From contig WOAB01000878.1 of assembly GCA_027886185.1 (NCBI GenBank), positions 1,810,001 through 1,874,000 of the forward strand: DNA of 64,000 nt. The letters are read 5' to 3'. The notes beneath the pieces were generated by a model, which was not told where the DNA came from, did not search any database, and was given only the letters and a program-made list of their open reading frames with translations. A program made the position numbers and the translations under genes. Source of the stretch: Rheum nobile (lineage: Eukaryota > Streptophyta > Magnoliopsida > Caryophyllales > Polygonaceae). This document shows, one piece after another, positions 23,403 through 33,786 of this stretch (the first letter of the stretch is position 1; the number at the start of each line of letters is the position of its first letter).

Positions 23403-23732
23403 ATGGCTTCATCGTCCAGCAGTGCATTGGCTCCGGTTACAATGTGCAAATGCAATTTCCCGGTCGTGTTGTACACTTGCGACAGGCCCATTCACTATAA
23501 AAAAAAGGTACCTCGCATGCAAGGATTGCATCCCAATGGAGCAGGATGGGGAGATGAGAGGTTGTCGTACCTTTAAGTGGGTTGATCCACCGTACGACGA
23601 CAATGCTGCCAAGATTATCAGAGAATTGGTGCTGGAAAGAAATGAGCTTAAAAGGCTGTGCGACACCCTTTCAGATTCAAACGTGAAGTTGAGGAAGAAG
23701 ATATATTATCGGGGTTATGACTACAAGCAATA
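23403..23732 (+). pseudogene. GRF-type zinc-finger protein, captured and frameshifted
   Basis: ATG 23403 starts MASSSSSALAPVTMCKCNFP, and the frame is lost in a run of eight A at about 23499-23506. The neighbouring frame continues with RYLACKDC and GCRTFKWVD. Together these give the C-x-C, C, C and FKWVD features of the GRF zinc finger. A leucine-rich coiled-coil-like helix follows (IIRELVLERNELKRL) and the stop is at 23730-23732. Small plant GRF proteins have this architecture. An A-run indel in the DNA or an assembly error could explain the shift. Confidence 0.6.
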
Positions 23733-23797
23733 AGTTTATTATGTCTTTTGATTACATAAGTCTTCAAATGTATGAATAATGTTATTATTACAGCATT

Positions 23798-24143
23798 GAG
23801 TTGGAGTCATTGCCTTGTGGCCATTATCCCGTTCACCGCCTCAAGAATTCTAAAGGAGGGCGAGCCTTCGATGAAAGTCGAACCCGTCTAACTTTCTGAT
23901 TTGCCTTTTTTCTCACAGCAGCACATAAATACTTGGAATCCACAAACTCCGGTTCAATATCATAAGGAGCTTCTTATATGATATTGAACTGGTGTTTGTG
24001 GATTCCAAGTATTTTTGTGCTGCTGCGAGAAAAGGGACAAATCATAAAGTTCGACGGGTTCGATTTTCATCGAAGGGTCGCCCTCCTTTAGGATTCTTCA
24101 GTCGGTCAACAGGATAATCTGCACAACGCAATGACACCAACTC
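23798..24143. repeat. Long inverted repeat, about 170-bp arms, almost no spacer
   Basis: The left arm from GAGTTGGAGTCATTG and the right arm to CAATGACACCAACTC are reverse complements with scattered mismatches, meeting near 23968. A transcript of either strand would fold into one long hairpin. The arm sequence reads like coding DNA but no full domain is visible. Confidence 0.85.
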
Positions 24144-24580
24144 AATCTTGTAGTTATTTGGATGTTGTTAGTTTTTTGTGCTTTGTTTGTTGGACATGAC
24201 ATCTATTTGTAGGTATGTAATCGTGTGGATTTGTAATGCAATATATTTTGGTTATGATTTTTGTACAAGTGTATCATGTCTTTTTTATTATGTAAGTTTG
24301 CAAATGTATAAATTCCAATGTTATGATTGCATAAGTTTGATGTCTTTTTGATTACGTATGGATTACTCTGAAACCCACCAAAGCAAAAATAATGAACAAA
24401 TAACCAAAAGAGACTCACATCAAATTTTATATTGCATTACAAATCACACGAGTTGTACATCAACTACTAATAATGTGGATCTAATACGCCACATAATCTG
24501 GATTCTTGTCGGCTGCCATGCGGCATTCCCTAAAGTCTTGCAATTTCAAAACATACAATCTTTCCCACCAGTGGATGTTC
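24144..24580. other. Non-coding stretch with a possible minus-strand coding remnant
   Basis: On the minus strand about 24580-24485 reads NIHWWERLYVLKLQDFREC-like residues ending DYVAY-stop, which looks protein-like. It is cut at 24581 by the LTR. I do not recognise the family. The rest is AT-rich. Confidence 0.3.
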
Positions 24581-26856
24581 TGTAACACCCCCAAATATAT
24601 ATCCTTGAAAGGTATCACCGCCAGTGACCTCAGATTCCACATCCGAAGCCACCCAAGGCTTAACCAGTTTATACAAATCATAAAACAACATTTATAATAC
24701 GAAATGTCATAGTATTGGATTAAATCAAAGTTTCGGAATTACATCCATAATCCAAATACAACCAAAATATATTGCAGCGGAAGTCTTTTTAAAATAAATG
24801 ACACAAAAGTCTTGATCTAGCGATCACACGCCTAGGATCTCAACCTGATAAAACTCTTTAAAATTCCATCTGCCTTCCTCTTCGTTTCTAGCCATCATGG
24901 AACTGCAGTTTATATGATGTGCCGTATGAGACGGATGACACCAGCCAACCATGTAAGGGAATATAACCGGTTGGTTAGTCTAATGAAAGACTATGCAAGG
25001 GTAAAACAGAAAGGTTCTAAGTAGTCGTATTAGGTTAGACTCATCGCTTCTCGAATAAAAGTCGATGACGATAGTCAACCACCATACTCCTACTGAAAAA
25101 TACGAAAAGGTATGATCAAGAGAAGACTCTGAAAGATTGAGTCTTAAGGACACATATGAAGAGAAGACTCCAACGAATTGAGTCTTATCGGAAAGTATGA
25201 CAATGTTTGGGAACATTATAATTCACACAAGCGTTTTAAAACTGACTTGACTATTTGGGTCCACGACCAACCTCACTGCACAATGCGAATTCAGATTTGG
25301 AAGGTGGACTTACTCTAATCGAAGTCCCGGACGAGTTTCCAAGTTGTACTTCTCTCCCTAAGGTTCATTAATTATGTGCATAACGGCACTTATCTTATTT
25401 AATTCCAAAACGTATATTCACGTTATAAGCTTTTATCATAATCATCTAATCCCTAAGGATATAGAGATATATAGTCGGGAATAAATCCCTAAAGGTTTGA
25501 CGCCGGCTAAGCGCACCTCCCCTATATTCGGATAGGGGATAGTCATGACTAGAGAAACGGTGTTAGGGCTTGGACATCCTATCCACCGGGTTATAAAGAA
25601 ACAGCTACCTCTCAAGGTAAGCAGCGTTCCTACGAATACTCGTGCTAACTATATCTCAAGTTTGCATAAAAATCCACAACAATACCATCACGATAATAAC
25701 AGATATAATAATGTTGTTTCTAGCAATATATACAACCTATTATAATATTCATTTTAATCGTATCATTTTAAGAAAATTGTTCCCAACGAAACCAGTAATT
25801 CATCCCAATTTAATTAACAATTAAACAATTGATAATTAATAGAAATATGGAATGATAAGCAAGAGCGAACCGACACTTGCCTTAGATTAGACGAAGCTCA
25901 ACGAAGCTCAAAGACAACGGGTTTCCGGTCCGGAACGAGGACAGAACTCGGATTTTAGATCCCTACGGAACTACCCATAACGAAACCCTAAGTTAGATTC
26001 GATAATAAAATATACGAATCTAAGGAAAGATGAACGAAATCGAAAGAACGGAAATCCCAAACGAGATCACAAAGCCCAAGCCACAACCACAAGCGCCCAG
26101 GCACACCGCGGGTGCGGCGGCTCTGCCGCGGGTGCGGTCAAGCTACAGCGGTGACACAACGGAGAAGAAACTCACCGAAATCGACACGACGGGGTTCGAT
26201 CTGGATGGGCTTCGACTTCCAAACTCCTTGGGTCACCAAACACCACCTTGAGAGTACCTCCTCCTCCTATGGTAGCTCCGGCGACAACTCCGGCGAAAGC
26301 TTGCAAATCCGGCGACAATGGAACGAGAGAGAGATTTGAGAGAGAGAGAGAGAGATTGAGATGGCTTCCTCCTCCAAGTCCCCTCCTTATATAGGCCAAG
26401 CAAGGAGCTCAAGCAACCAGCTCCCCCACCGCCTCAGCTCCGATAGGGGCAAAGCAGCTCAGGCGCACGACGGTCAAAGTTCAGCGAAGCAGAAAAGTAA
26501 TGATGACGGCGCGGGTGCGGTAGATCTCACCGCGGGGTGCGGTGAAGGCCATTTCTGACCGCGGGTGCGGTGGGTATGACCGCGGGCGCGGTGGAGGCCA
26601 AATCCTGCCTCTTTCACCCTCTTTCGTCCGGGAAGAATTATGGGTATGGGTCTTAACCCCAGATTAAATATATTCATACCCGAACAAATATTCTAAACCC
26701 CAAAAATACGTCGAATGTATTTTATTCCACTTAGGGAATTATTACAGAGATCAAGCATTTAACAGAATGTCTGAACTTCTCTGAAATTAATTCAACTTCA
26801 GTACGAGAGTTTGGAAAATTACCAAAATACTCATTACTAAAATGAGGGGTATTACA
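24581..26856 (-). repeat. 3' LTR of the truncated chromovirus (2276 bp)
   Basis: The plus strand reads TGTAACACCCCC at 24581 and ends GGGGTATTACA at 26856. On the minus strand a TATATAA box lies at 26394-26388. GC palindromes of type ACCGCGGGTGCGGT lie both upstream (26505-26600) and downstream (26105-26150) of it. An AG microsatellite lies at about 26326-26358. Confidence 0.8.
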
Positions 26857-26963
26857 TCACTTCCCCCTTAAAAGAAGTTTTGACCCGAAACTTGGCCGAA
26901 TAACCTAAAAAAAAAGCGAGGCGTTACAACACTACCCCCCTTAAAAAGGTTTCGACCGCGAAA
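26857..26963 (-). other. Duplicated polypurine-tract region
   Basis: On the minus strand, TTTTAAGGGGGAAGTGA (ending at 26857) precedes the LTR. A second copy (CCTTTTTAAGGGGGGTAGTG, about 26950-26931) lies roughly 75 bp upstream and is itself followed by TGTAACGCC, a chromovirus-like LTR start. Both copies are preceded by the same GTTTCG(G)GTCGAAAC-like post-pol sequence. Confidence 0.65.
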
Positions 26964-29354
26964 CTAGGCCGAAAACAGCTCGGGAAAGCGTCTAAGCATA
27001 TCCTCCTCAGTCTCCCAGGTTTCCCAAGTAACCTCATCAGTTCCTGACTTGGACCACAAAATCCGTACCAATGGTACCACCTTGTTCCGTAACTGCTTCT
27101 CACGGCGTTCGAGAATACGCACCGGTATCTCCTTGTAGGTACCATTTGTCTGAATCTCGATGTCTTCATAACTCAGCACATGAGACTCATCAAGCACGTA
27201 CTTCCTTAACAAGGATACGTGGAACACATTATGCACTGGATGCGCCAATGGCGGCAATGCCAAACGATACGCTAGAGACCCCATTCTATCAAGGATCTCA
27301 AATGGTCTCACGTAGCGAGGGTTAAGCTTCCCACGCTTACCAAATCTAAACACACCCTTTGATGGCGATACTCTGACAAACACTTTGTCACCAACCTCAA
27401 ACTCGACATTCCTGCGCTTCAGATCTGCATAAGACTTTTGTCGACTTTAAGCTGTCAACATCCTTTGTCTTATCAAAGCAATGTCTGAGGCAGTCCTTTT
27501 GATTAGCTTCGGTTCGAGCAGAACCTTGTCGGCATTCTCATCCCAACAAATCAGAGATCTGCACCTTCGACTGTACAAAGCCTCGAATGGAGCCATCTTT
27601 ATGGTAGCATGCCAACTGTTGTTGTACGTGAACTCAATCAAACTCAGGATGTTCTCCCAGCTAGTCGGATGATCGAGTGTACAAGCTCTTAGCATATCTT
27701 CCAAGGTCTAGATGGTCCTCTCAGACTGTCCATCCGTCTGAGGATGAAACGCAGTACTGAATCTCAACTCGGTTCCCATGGCCTTGTGTAATTCTTTCCA
27801 GAATCTTGACATGAATCGGCCATCTCGATCCGATACAATGGTCTTTGGAGTACCATGCAAATGGACAATCTCATGTAAAAACACTTCTGATAGCTTATGG
27901 GTTCCCCATGTTGACTTGATAGCCACGAAGTGAGCACTCTTCGTGAGCCTGTCAATGATTACTCATATAGCATCCTTTTGGCTTTGAGTCTTTGGCAGCC
28001 CCGTGACAAAATCCATAGCAATATCCTCCCATTTCCATTCTAGCACTAGAAGAGGTAGTAACTCACCACCTGGTATGCGGTGTTCTATCTTGACCTTCTG
28101 ACAAGTCAAGCATTTCGCCACAAACTCTGCTACATCCCACTTCATGTTAGGCCACCGGAATTTCTTTCTGAGGTCTTTGAACATCTTGCTAGAGCCTGGA
28201 TGTACAGAATAAGCTGACGAATGGGCCTCCTTCATCACCAACTGGCGAAGACCATCAATGTCAGGCACACAGATCCGGTCCTGAAACCAGAGCGATCCAT
28301 CTTCCTGAATCACAAAACCGGGAGCTTTCCCGTCCATCACTTCACTGCTTAGCTTCACAATGACTACATCATCAACCTGCTTCTCCCTGATTTGATCAAG
28401 TAGCGTGGCCTGAATCTCAAGCATACTCAGATATCCTCTACGCTAATCGTACAAGACTTCAATCTCGCACAACCCTTGGTTCAGCTTGGTCTGAGCAGTA
28501 AGTAGAGCCACTATAGTCTCGTACAGCGTCTTCTGGCTCAATGCATCAGCTACTACATTAGCCTTGCCCGGATGACACAACAATTCGATGTCGTAGTCTT
28601 TGAGTAGCTCTAACCAGCGACGTTGTCTCATATTCAGCTCCTTCTGAGTGAACACGTACTTTAGACTCTTATGATCGGTGAAGACTTGGCACCTCACACC
28701 ATAGAGATAGTGTCTTTAAATCTTTAGCGCAAATACTACAGCTACTAGTTCTAGATCATGCGTCGGATAGTTTGCTTCATAGGTTTTCAATTGTCTAGAT
28801 GCGTATGCAATAACCTTGCCTCTTTGCATCAACACACATCCCAAACCACTCTTCGAAGCATCACTATAGACCACATAACCATCATTTCCTTCCGGTAGCG
28901 CTAATACTGGTGCGGAGGTCAGACACTGCTTCAGCTTCTGAAAACTGGCCTCGCACTTGTCATCCCAGACAAACTTCTTGTGGACTTTGCGGAGCAGACC
29001 GGTCATGGGTAGAGCGATCTTAGAAAATCCCTCCACGAACCGTCTGTAATATCCAACGAGTCCTAGAAAACTGCGCACATCCTTCACATTCTGAGGCCGC
29101 TTCCAAATGGCTACCGCTTCAATCTTCTGGGGATCAACCATAACCCCATTCTCATTAATCACGTGGCCTAAGAAAGCCACTTCTTTTATCCAAAAGTCAC
29201 ACTTAGACAATCTTGCGTACAGCTGATTCTGTCTAAGGACTGACAAAGTAATTCGAAGATGTTCCTCGCTCGGGGAATAGATCAAAATGTCGTCGATGAA
29301 GACCACTACGAACTTATCCAAGTATTGGTGGAAACATCGATGCATTAGATCCAT
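26964..29354 (-). pseudogene. Chromovirus pol, 3' half (reverse transcriptase palm to chromodomain)
   Basis: The segment 29354-28716 starts in the reverse transcriptase palm (VVFIDDILIYSP) and runs into RNase H (YSDASKSGLG), stopping where a tryptophan codon is expected (ALKI-stop). RNase H continues at 28697-28443. The integrase zinc finger (EAHSSAYSVHPG, AKCLTCQKVK) and first catalytic region are in 28424-27963. VSDRDGRF and GQSERTI are in 27926-27708. The C-terminal integrase part and a chromodomain (ending FPELFSA) occupy 27704-26964. Stops at about 28713, 28440, 27960 and 27705 break the frame. Confidence 0.85.
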
Positions 29355-29357
29355 GAA

Positions 29358-30194
29358 AATTGTATTGCTTCAATCGTCTAGTAGAACAGAGGGAAGTCTA
29401 GTAGAAAAGAGGGAAGTTAGTTGATCATTTTTATCCTAGCAATTGATAAAAAGTATTCAACCTAGTTGATCAGGCTAAGAAGAACAACAAGAAATCAATA
29501 TTCAATATAACCAAGAGAATCAAACCAACATTTATAAGGATAAGAACAAGGAATAGAAATCTCACAAACACATCAACTGTATTGCTTCAATCGTCTAGTA
29601 GAACAGAGGGAAGTTAGTTCTCCATTCAAACGAGAATGAAAACTAAGGGAAATAACGTCTGAAATAAAGCAGTAACGAGTTGTGTTCTAAGTGTCTCCCT
29701 CTTAACCTAGAAAGAGGGCTTAAATAGTCTTCAAAAAACTAGGTTAAACTAATGAAAATAATAAAGGAAACAAAATAATAAAATAACAAAATCTGAAAAC
29801 AATATAAGGAAATAAAAGTCTTCAGACGCGCGACACTTAACACGACCACCGCGGGGCGATGATATCCACCACGGGGCGTCAGGCTTTCCACCGCGGGGCG
29901 TCATTCTTCTCTGAGAGTCACCGCCGGGCCGCGGTGACTCTGGCACGGGGCGGTGAGCTAGCTCACTCTCTTCTTCTGCTGTTCTTCATTACTACCCAGT
30001 GTTGGTAGTCTTCTCCATGCATGCTCCAGCAGCTCCATCTCCATCCTCATGTCTCCATCTAAGCTGTAAATCTAGGAATATCTTCACTTCTCTCCATAAC
30101 TTCTGAATCACAGACTTAGCCTAAAAACCACTCATAAATTCCTCCAAATCATGCTAATAATTGCTAGTAAAGGTGTATGAAATAACACCTATCA
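29358..30194 (-). repeat. Truncated LTR related to the tandem-array family
   Basis: Read on the minus strand it begins TGATAGGTGTTATTTCATAC at 30194 and shares the AGTAATTATTAGCAT-type start of the array LTR. It has GC palindromes (for example CACCGC...GCGGTG, about 29825-29955) upstream of TATTTAAG near 29718. A GATCAACTNGGTTGA segment near 29460 also matches the array. The 3' end is missing and a 35-bp segment starting GTATTGCTTCAATCG is present twice (29361 and 29579). No internal region or second LTR is present. Confidence 0.6.
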
Positions 30195-30199
30195 AACAG

Positions 30200-30489
30200 T
30201 ACATGTGCGTTTAACTTAGCAGTACAGTTGTACTGCTAAGTTTAACGCACAGGTTGAACTCCAATTGGGCCGCGTTATAGGCCCAATTGCTAATCTTGTG
30301 CGTTAAGGTTTAACGTATAGCTACAGTGCCATACGACTAATCTTAACGCACAAATTCTGGACATTTTTAACTTTTTTCCAGTTTTGTCCCTTGTGCGTTA
30401 AGGTTTAACGCAGCAATATGTACGTTTAACTTAACCGTACCAAATAGTGTGCGTTTAGACAATTTAAAGTGTGTATATAGGGGGACCCT
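30200..30489. repeat. Right TIR/subterminal region with GTGCGTTA motifs
   Basis: It is the mirror of the left end, with GTGCGTTTAACTTAGCAGTAC and its inverted copy, GTGCGTTAAGGTTTAACG (twice) and TTAACGCACAA. It ends at CCCT 30489. Confidence 0.7.
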
Positions 30490-30861
30490 GTATATTACCA
30501 AAGATATATATGATCTTATGGCAATATAAGTGATGCCTTCCAAAAGCAAAAGCGATGACTGACTTACCCTAATACACACGGCCGAACCCTCCCAGGAGAA
30601 GCCAAGTTCGTCCCTTTTTGTTTTTTGTTCTAGCAGACAAGACCAAAGGCGGTCCAGAATCCAGACTCGTGTGGACCAAGTAGAGAAGTCATACTTGGGG
30701 CTTTTGATCTCCGATGAAGCTCTGCCGGAACAACTCCATTCGCATCAAAATGTATGTAACTCTACTTCTACTTGATCCATATTGATTCATGCATGAGATC
30801 TTAATTATATGCTAGAAAATAATTTTCTAAAATTCCGCTTATACGCATCTAAATCCCTTCA
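30490..30861 (+). repeat. Copia 3' LTR, second part
   Basis: It resumes with TATATTACCAAAG, matching the 5' LTR from about 12655, and ends CCCTTCA at 30861. It has small indels relative to the 5' LTR. Confidence 0.85.
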
Positions 30862-31050
30862 AAAATGACATAAGAATGTTGGTTAACATTTTAAAATAAT
30901 CGGCTCAAAATCTGGAACCGGGATTGAGTATTATCGATTCGGTCATCGGTCCACTCTTTTGTGGAAATCGGTTTTCCATTCGGTCTGTTGATCAGCTTGA
31001 AAGAATCCAATTAAACACGTATGACAAATGACAAATTAATCATATATTAT
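30862..31050. other. Spacer between the copia element and a MITE
   Basis: It starts with AAAAT, the partner of the copia target duplication. No gene is seen. Confidence 0.5.
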
Positions 31051-31598
31051 ACGGAATTTTTGTATGGTACCCTTGAGTTTTTGCAATTTTTGCGAAATAT
31101 CCGAAGGTTTTGACAATTTTGCGTGGTACCCCTGAGATTTTTATAAATTTTGTCAAATGCCCTTAACGTTATAAAACGTTAACTTTTAAGCATTTTGCCG
31201 TCTATTCCTACAAATAAAACCAAAAAATAATTAAAATCCTATATGAAATATTAGAGGAAAAATATTTTACATTATAAGTGAAATATTTTCTCTAATTTCA
31301 CATTTTATGTGAAATATTTCACTCTCTTTCGAATATTTTCTCTGATTTCACATAAACGAAAAATATTTCACATAAAATGTGGGAAAAAAACTACTGGTTT
31401 TTCATATAGGATTTTAATTTATGTTTTTTGCTTTATCGGTAGTAACACACGACAAATGCTTAAAGTTTAACATTTTATAGCGTTAAGGGCATTTGACGAA
31501 ATTGGTAAAAATCTCAGGGGTATCACGCGAAATTGTCCAAACCTTCAGATATTTTGCAAAAATTGCAAAAACTAAAGGATATCATACAAAAATTCCGT
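31051..31598. mobile_element. Fold-back MITE (548 bp)
   Basis: The ends are ACGGAATTTTTGTATG and CATACAAAAATTCCGT. The two arms match over about 140 bp (CCTGAGATTTTTA, CAAATGCCCTTAACG and so on), and the middle also folds back through AAAATCCTATATGAAA/TTTCATATAGGATTTT. ATATTAT stands on both sides (31044-31050 and 31599-31605) as a probable target duplication. Long arms suggest a Mutator-type MITE. Confidence 0.75.
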
Positions 31599-31605
31599 AT
31601 ATTAT

Positions 31606-32500
31606 ATGTTGAAAATGGCACATTTATTTTTACCAATAGGTTGAAACTTTATGGAGGGAAAGAAGACAGATAGATTGCTTAAAGAAAAGGGAAGACAAAG
31701 TGTGTGTATGGTGGGGGTGAGCCAGTCTGTCAGGTCAAGCACAGCTTGGCAGCGGCCCCACTCTCAACTCCCAAGTCACAACCACCCTCGTCATTCCTCA
31801 ACCACCCTGCAGGTTTTTTCAAAAATTATGCATGTTCGTTACATTGCTACTTTGCTATCCATATTTTTTGTCTTTTTAATGTAACCTCACTCCAATGTTT
31901 CATTTGAAAATTATGCAATGCCCATTTACCTAAACTAGTCCACACCATAAAGTTTTTGTTTTTTATGAGTGTGATTGTTAAACACAAAAAACTAATTTCA
32001 AATTAGCTTTTCAAATTCCCATTATTAATTGGACAAAATTATAAATTAGTTTGAAAACTGGTATTTTCGGAAGATTACTTTTCTATAATGTTTTTAGGAT
32101 TTTCTCTCCATATTTTGGGGAGAAAAAATATTTGTACATATAATTAAATTTATTATTTATTTATTCATAGTTTAATAATCTCTTTATCGAAAAATATCCA
32201 ACAACATCTAATATAATTTTCCAATCAATATTCACACTTTTTGTTTCAACTTCTACTAGTTTTTTAAGTCTTGAGAAACATATGTACTGCCCATTTTGTT
32301 ATTATATTTCTATGAAATATTCTATGATTGTCCCTATTTTTGGAACCTAAATTAGGTATCTTCAAACTATTTTTGAAAATATAATTAGTGACATTATATT
32401 TAATCCACTATTTTTTTAGCATCTAATACGTCTTTAATCTATTATTTAAAATTACCATATGTGATTATTAGTAAGCATAAATTCTAAATTTAAAGACGTA
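31606..32500. other. AT-rich stretch, no gene recognised
   Basis: Short open frames at 31651-31907 have no recognisable content. The rest is low-complexity AT-rich DNA. Confidence 0.4.
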
Positions 32501-33296
32501 TTTAACAGACTCTAAGCAAAACGCATATAAAGTAAAAACACATTGCAGTATGTATAGGATTCGGGATCCAGTACAATCGGATTTTTCGCATTTCGCACTG
32601 TCGGATCTCGGAGATCAGTGGTTGCTGATGCGCGCGTCAGATTGGGTTGTTTTAAGTAATTAAGGGTATTTACGTTTTTTTGCGACCTAATTCTTTCTTC
32701 CGCCTCAAGCATGATCTGCACATTGAAGTTGCACAGTGGAGCGGCGACGTCAAAGTGAAGGATCTTCCCCGCCAGTTTTCCATTGTTTTCGTCAATTTCG
32801 CATTCCATTTCTTCCATTAATTCATTGGTTGTTCATCTGGATAACAAATCTCATCGTTTTTGTTCGTATTGTCGTCCCCAACCTCCATGGATGCCGACAT
32901 CAATTTTTTTCCAAACACTTCGATTTTCACTTGTATTTCACTGTATGATTGTTTTTAGGTTTGGTTCGATGTCTCAATGTGAAGTTTAGCCACTCATATG
33001 TTATTTTTTCCTATTTTTTGTTGTTGATTGTTTAGGATTGTACACTCGAAATTTTGTTGAGGGAGAATTTTGTAGACATAAATTTTACAGTGTTCCATAG
33101 ACCACAACTATGTTGTTCATGTGTAAACTGATTGAGTATTCTTGTTGTTGAATTAATTTCAACGGAATGCTTCGATGATGCAGTTTCTATTCACAAATTA
33201 CGAACATATTATGATTATAAATGAACGTTGTATTTTTATTAATGAACATGTCATGCTTTTACATATTTGCGTTACAATTTCTCTGTATTTCAACCA
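32501..33296 (+). other. 5' non-coding part of the MULE transposase gene
   Basis: No domain is found in the short frames here. AAATGAAC-type motifs near 33219-33246 resemble those in the non-coding parts further right. A possible splice acceptor TTTCAACCAG lies at 33287-33296. Confidence 0.35.
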
Positions 33297-33786
33297 GTTC
33301 ATCAACCTCAGTGGCTGCTATTTATGATTTGTCCCATGATAATAGCATTGCAAGTGTTGATGCCACTAGAACGGAGCAACCTGATTTGGATGAGTATTAT
33401 GAAGTTCAGTTTTCTCAAAACGAAACAACTTATTTCATTCCCGTTTGCCCCGATGCTATTAAACATGTTGTGGGGATGCACTTTAGCACCATAGAGGACT
33501 TTTTACAAGAAATACGCCTTTGCTTGTGGTTTTGAAGTTCGACAAAGAAGGCAAGCTTGTTGTCACGAAATATATGTTGTGTACTAGGGAAGGGTATAAG
33601 CGTGGAAATCGCAATACTGGCCAATGTACAAGGGTCTTCAATAGAGTGGGTTGTTAGGCCAAAATAATGCTACGTTTCACTGGAAACTTGAGGTACACAG
33701 TATATGGTTTTGAAGAACTCCATACACACAAGCTCGTAATAGAAAGCCACCGACAGTTCATGAAGACTAGTAGAAACCTTGGTGCT
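33297..33786 (+). pseudogene. FAR1-type MULE transposase, N-terminal part
   Basis: The frame from about 33297 to 33490 gives an acidic lead and a segment before the FAR1 domain. A shift near 33495 moves to KKYAFACGFEVRQRR and another near 33540 to DKEGKLVVTKYMLCTREGYK. A stop replaces the residue after GC in RVGC-stop-AKIMLRFTGN, then YTVYGFEELHTHKLV completes the FAR1 zinc-finger pattern (Cys, Cys, His-x-His). The frame ends in NLGA at the chromovirus insertion. FAR1 domains bind DNA in FHY3/FAR1 and related MULE transposases. Confidence 0.8.

Larger units (their letters stand above)
24581..29357 (-). mobile_element. Truncated Ty3/gypsy chromovirus (Tekay/Del-like), minus strand
   Basis: It consists of one LTR (24581-26856), the polypurine tract and the 3' half of pol (26964-29354). 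gag, protease, the first half of reverse transcriptase and the 5' LTR are missing. Homology ends abruptly at about 29357, where an unrelated LTR fragment is joined. It belongs to the same broad family as the two chromoviruses on the right but is clearly a different lineage by eye. Confidence 0.85.
20208..30489. mobile_element. Composite TIR transposon (probably Mutator-like) carrying captured genes and nested elements
   Basis: The insertion in the copia LTR begins AGGGAAAAGTTATATGCAC and ends GTGTATATAGGGGGACCCT. The two ends are diverged inverted repeats that both run into arrays of GTGCGTTAA/TTAACGCAC motifs (left about 20250-20480, right about 30200-30475). Long diverged TIRs and captured exon-like frames fit a Mutator-like or Pack-MULE-type element. 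I see no mudrA-type transposase and the flanking duplication is not clean (TATATCT against TATATTA), so the superfamily is an inference. The body includes two gene fragments, a MITE, two inverted repeats, a truncated chromovirus and an LTR fragment. Confidence 0.65.
12290..30861 (+). mobile_element. Ty1/copia LTR retrotransposon, degenerate, split by a 10.3-kb insertion
   Basis: The 5' LTR is 12290-13021. The 3' LTR is 19844-20207 plus 30490-30861, and both add up to about 735 bp. Both LTRs start TGAAGGAATTGTGTCC. A tRNA-Met primer site, a single gag-pol frame in the order protease, integrase, reverse transcriptase, RNase H (the copia order) and the PPT AAGTGGGAGAT are present. Several stops and frameshifts make it inactive. 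Flanks GAAAT and AAAAT give a 4/5 target duplication. The insertion of the 20208-30489 element into the 3' LTR is later. Confidence 0.9.

Noticed and set aside
31651..31907. Overlapping short frames left of the Kaonashi element
   Set aside because: They have no domain, no splice pattern and no similarity to neighbouring elements.
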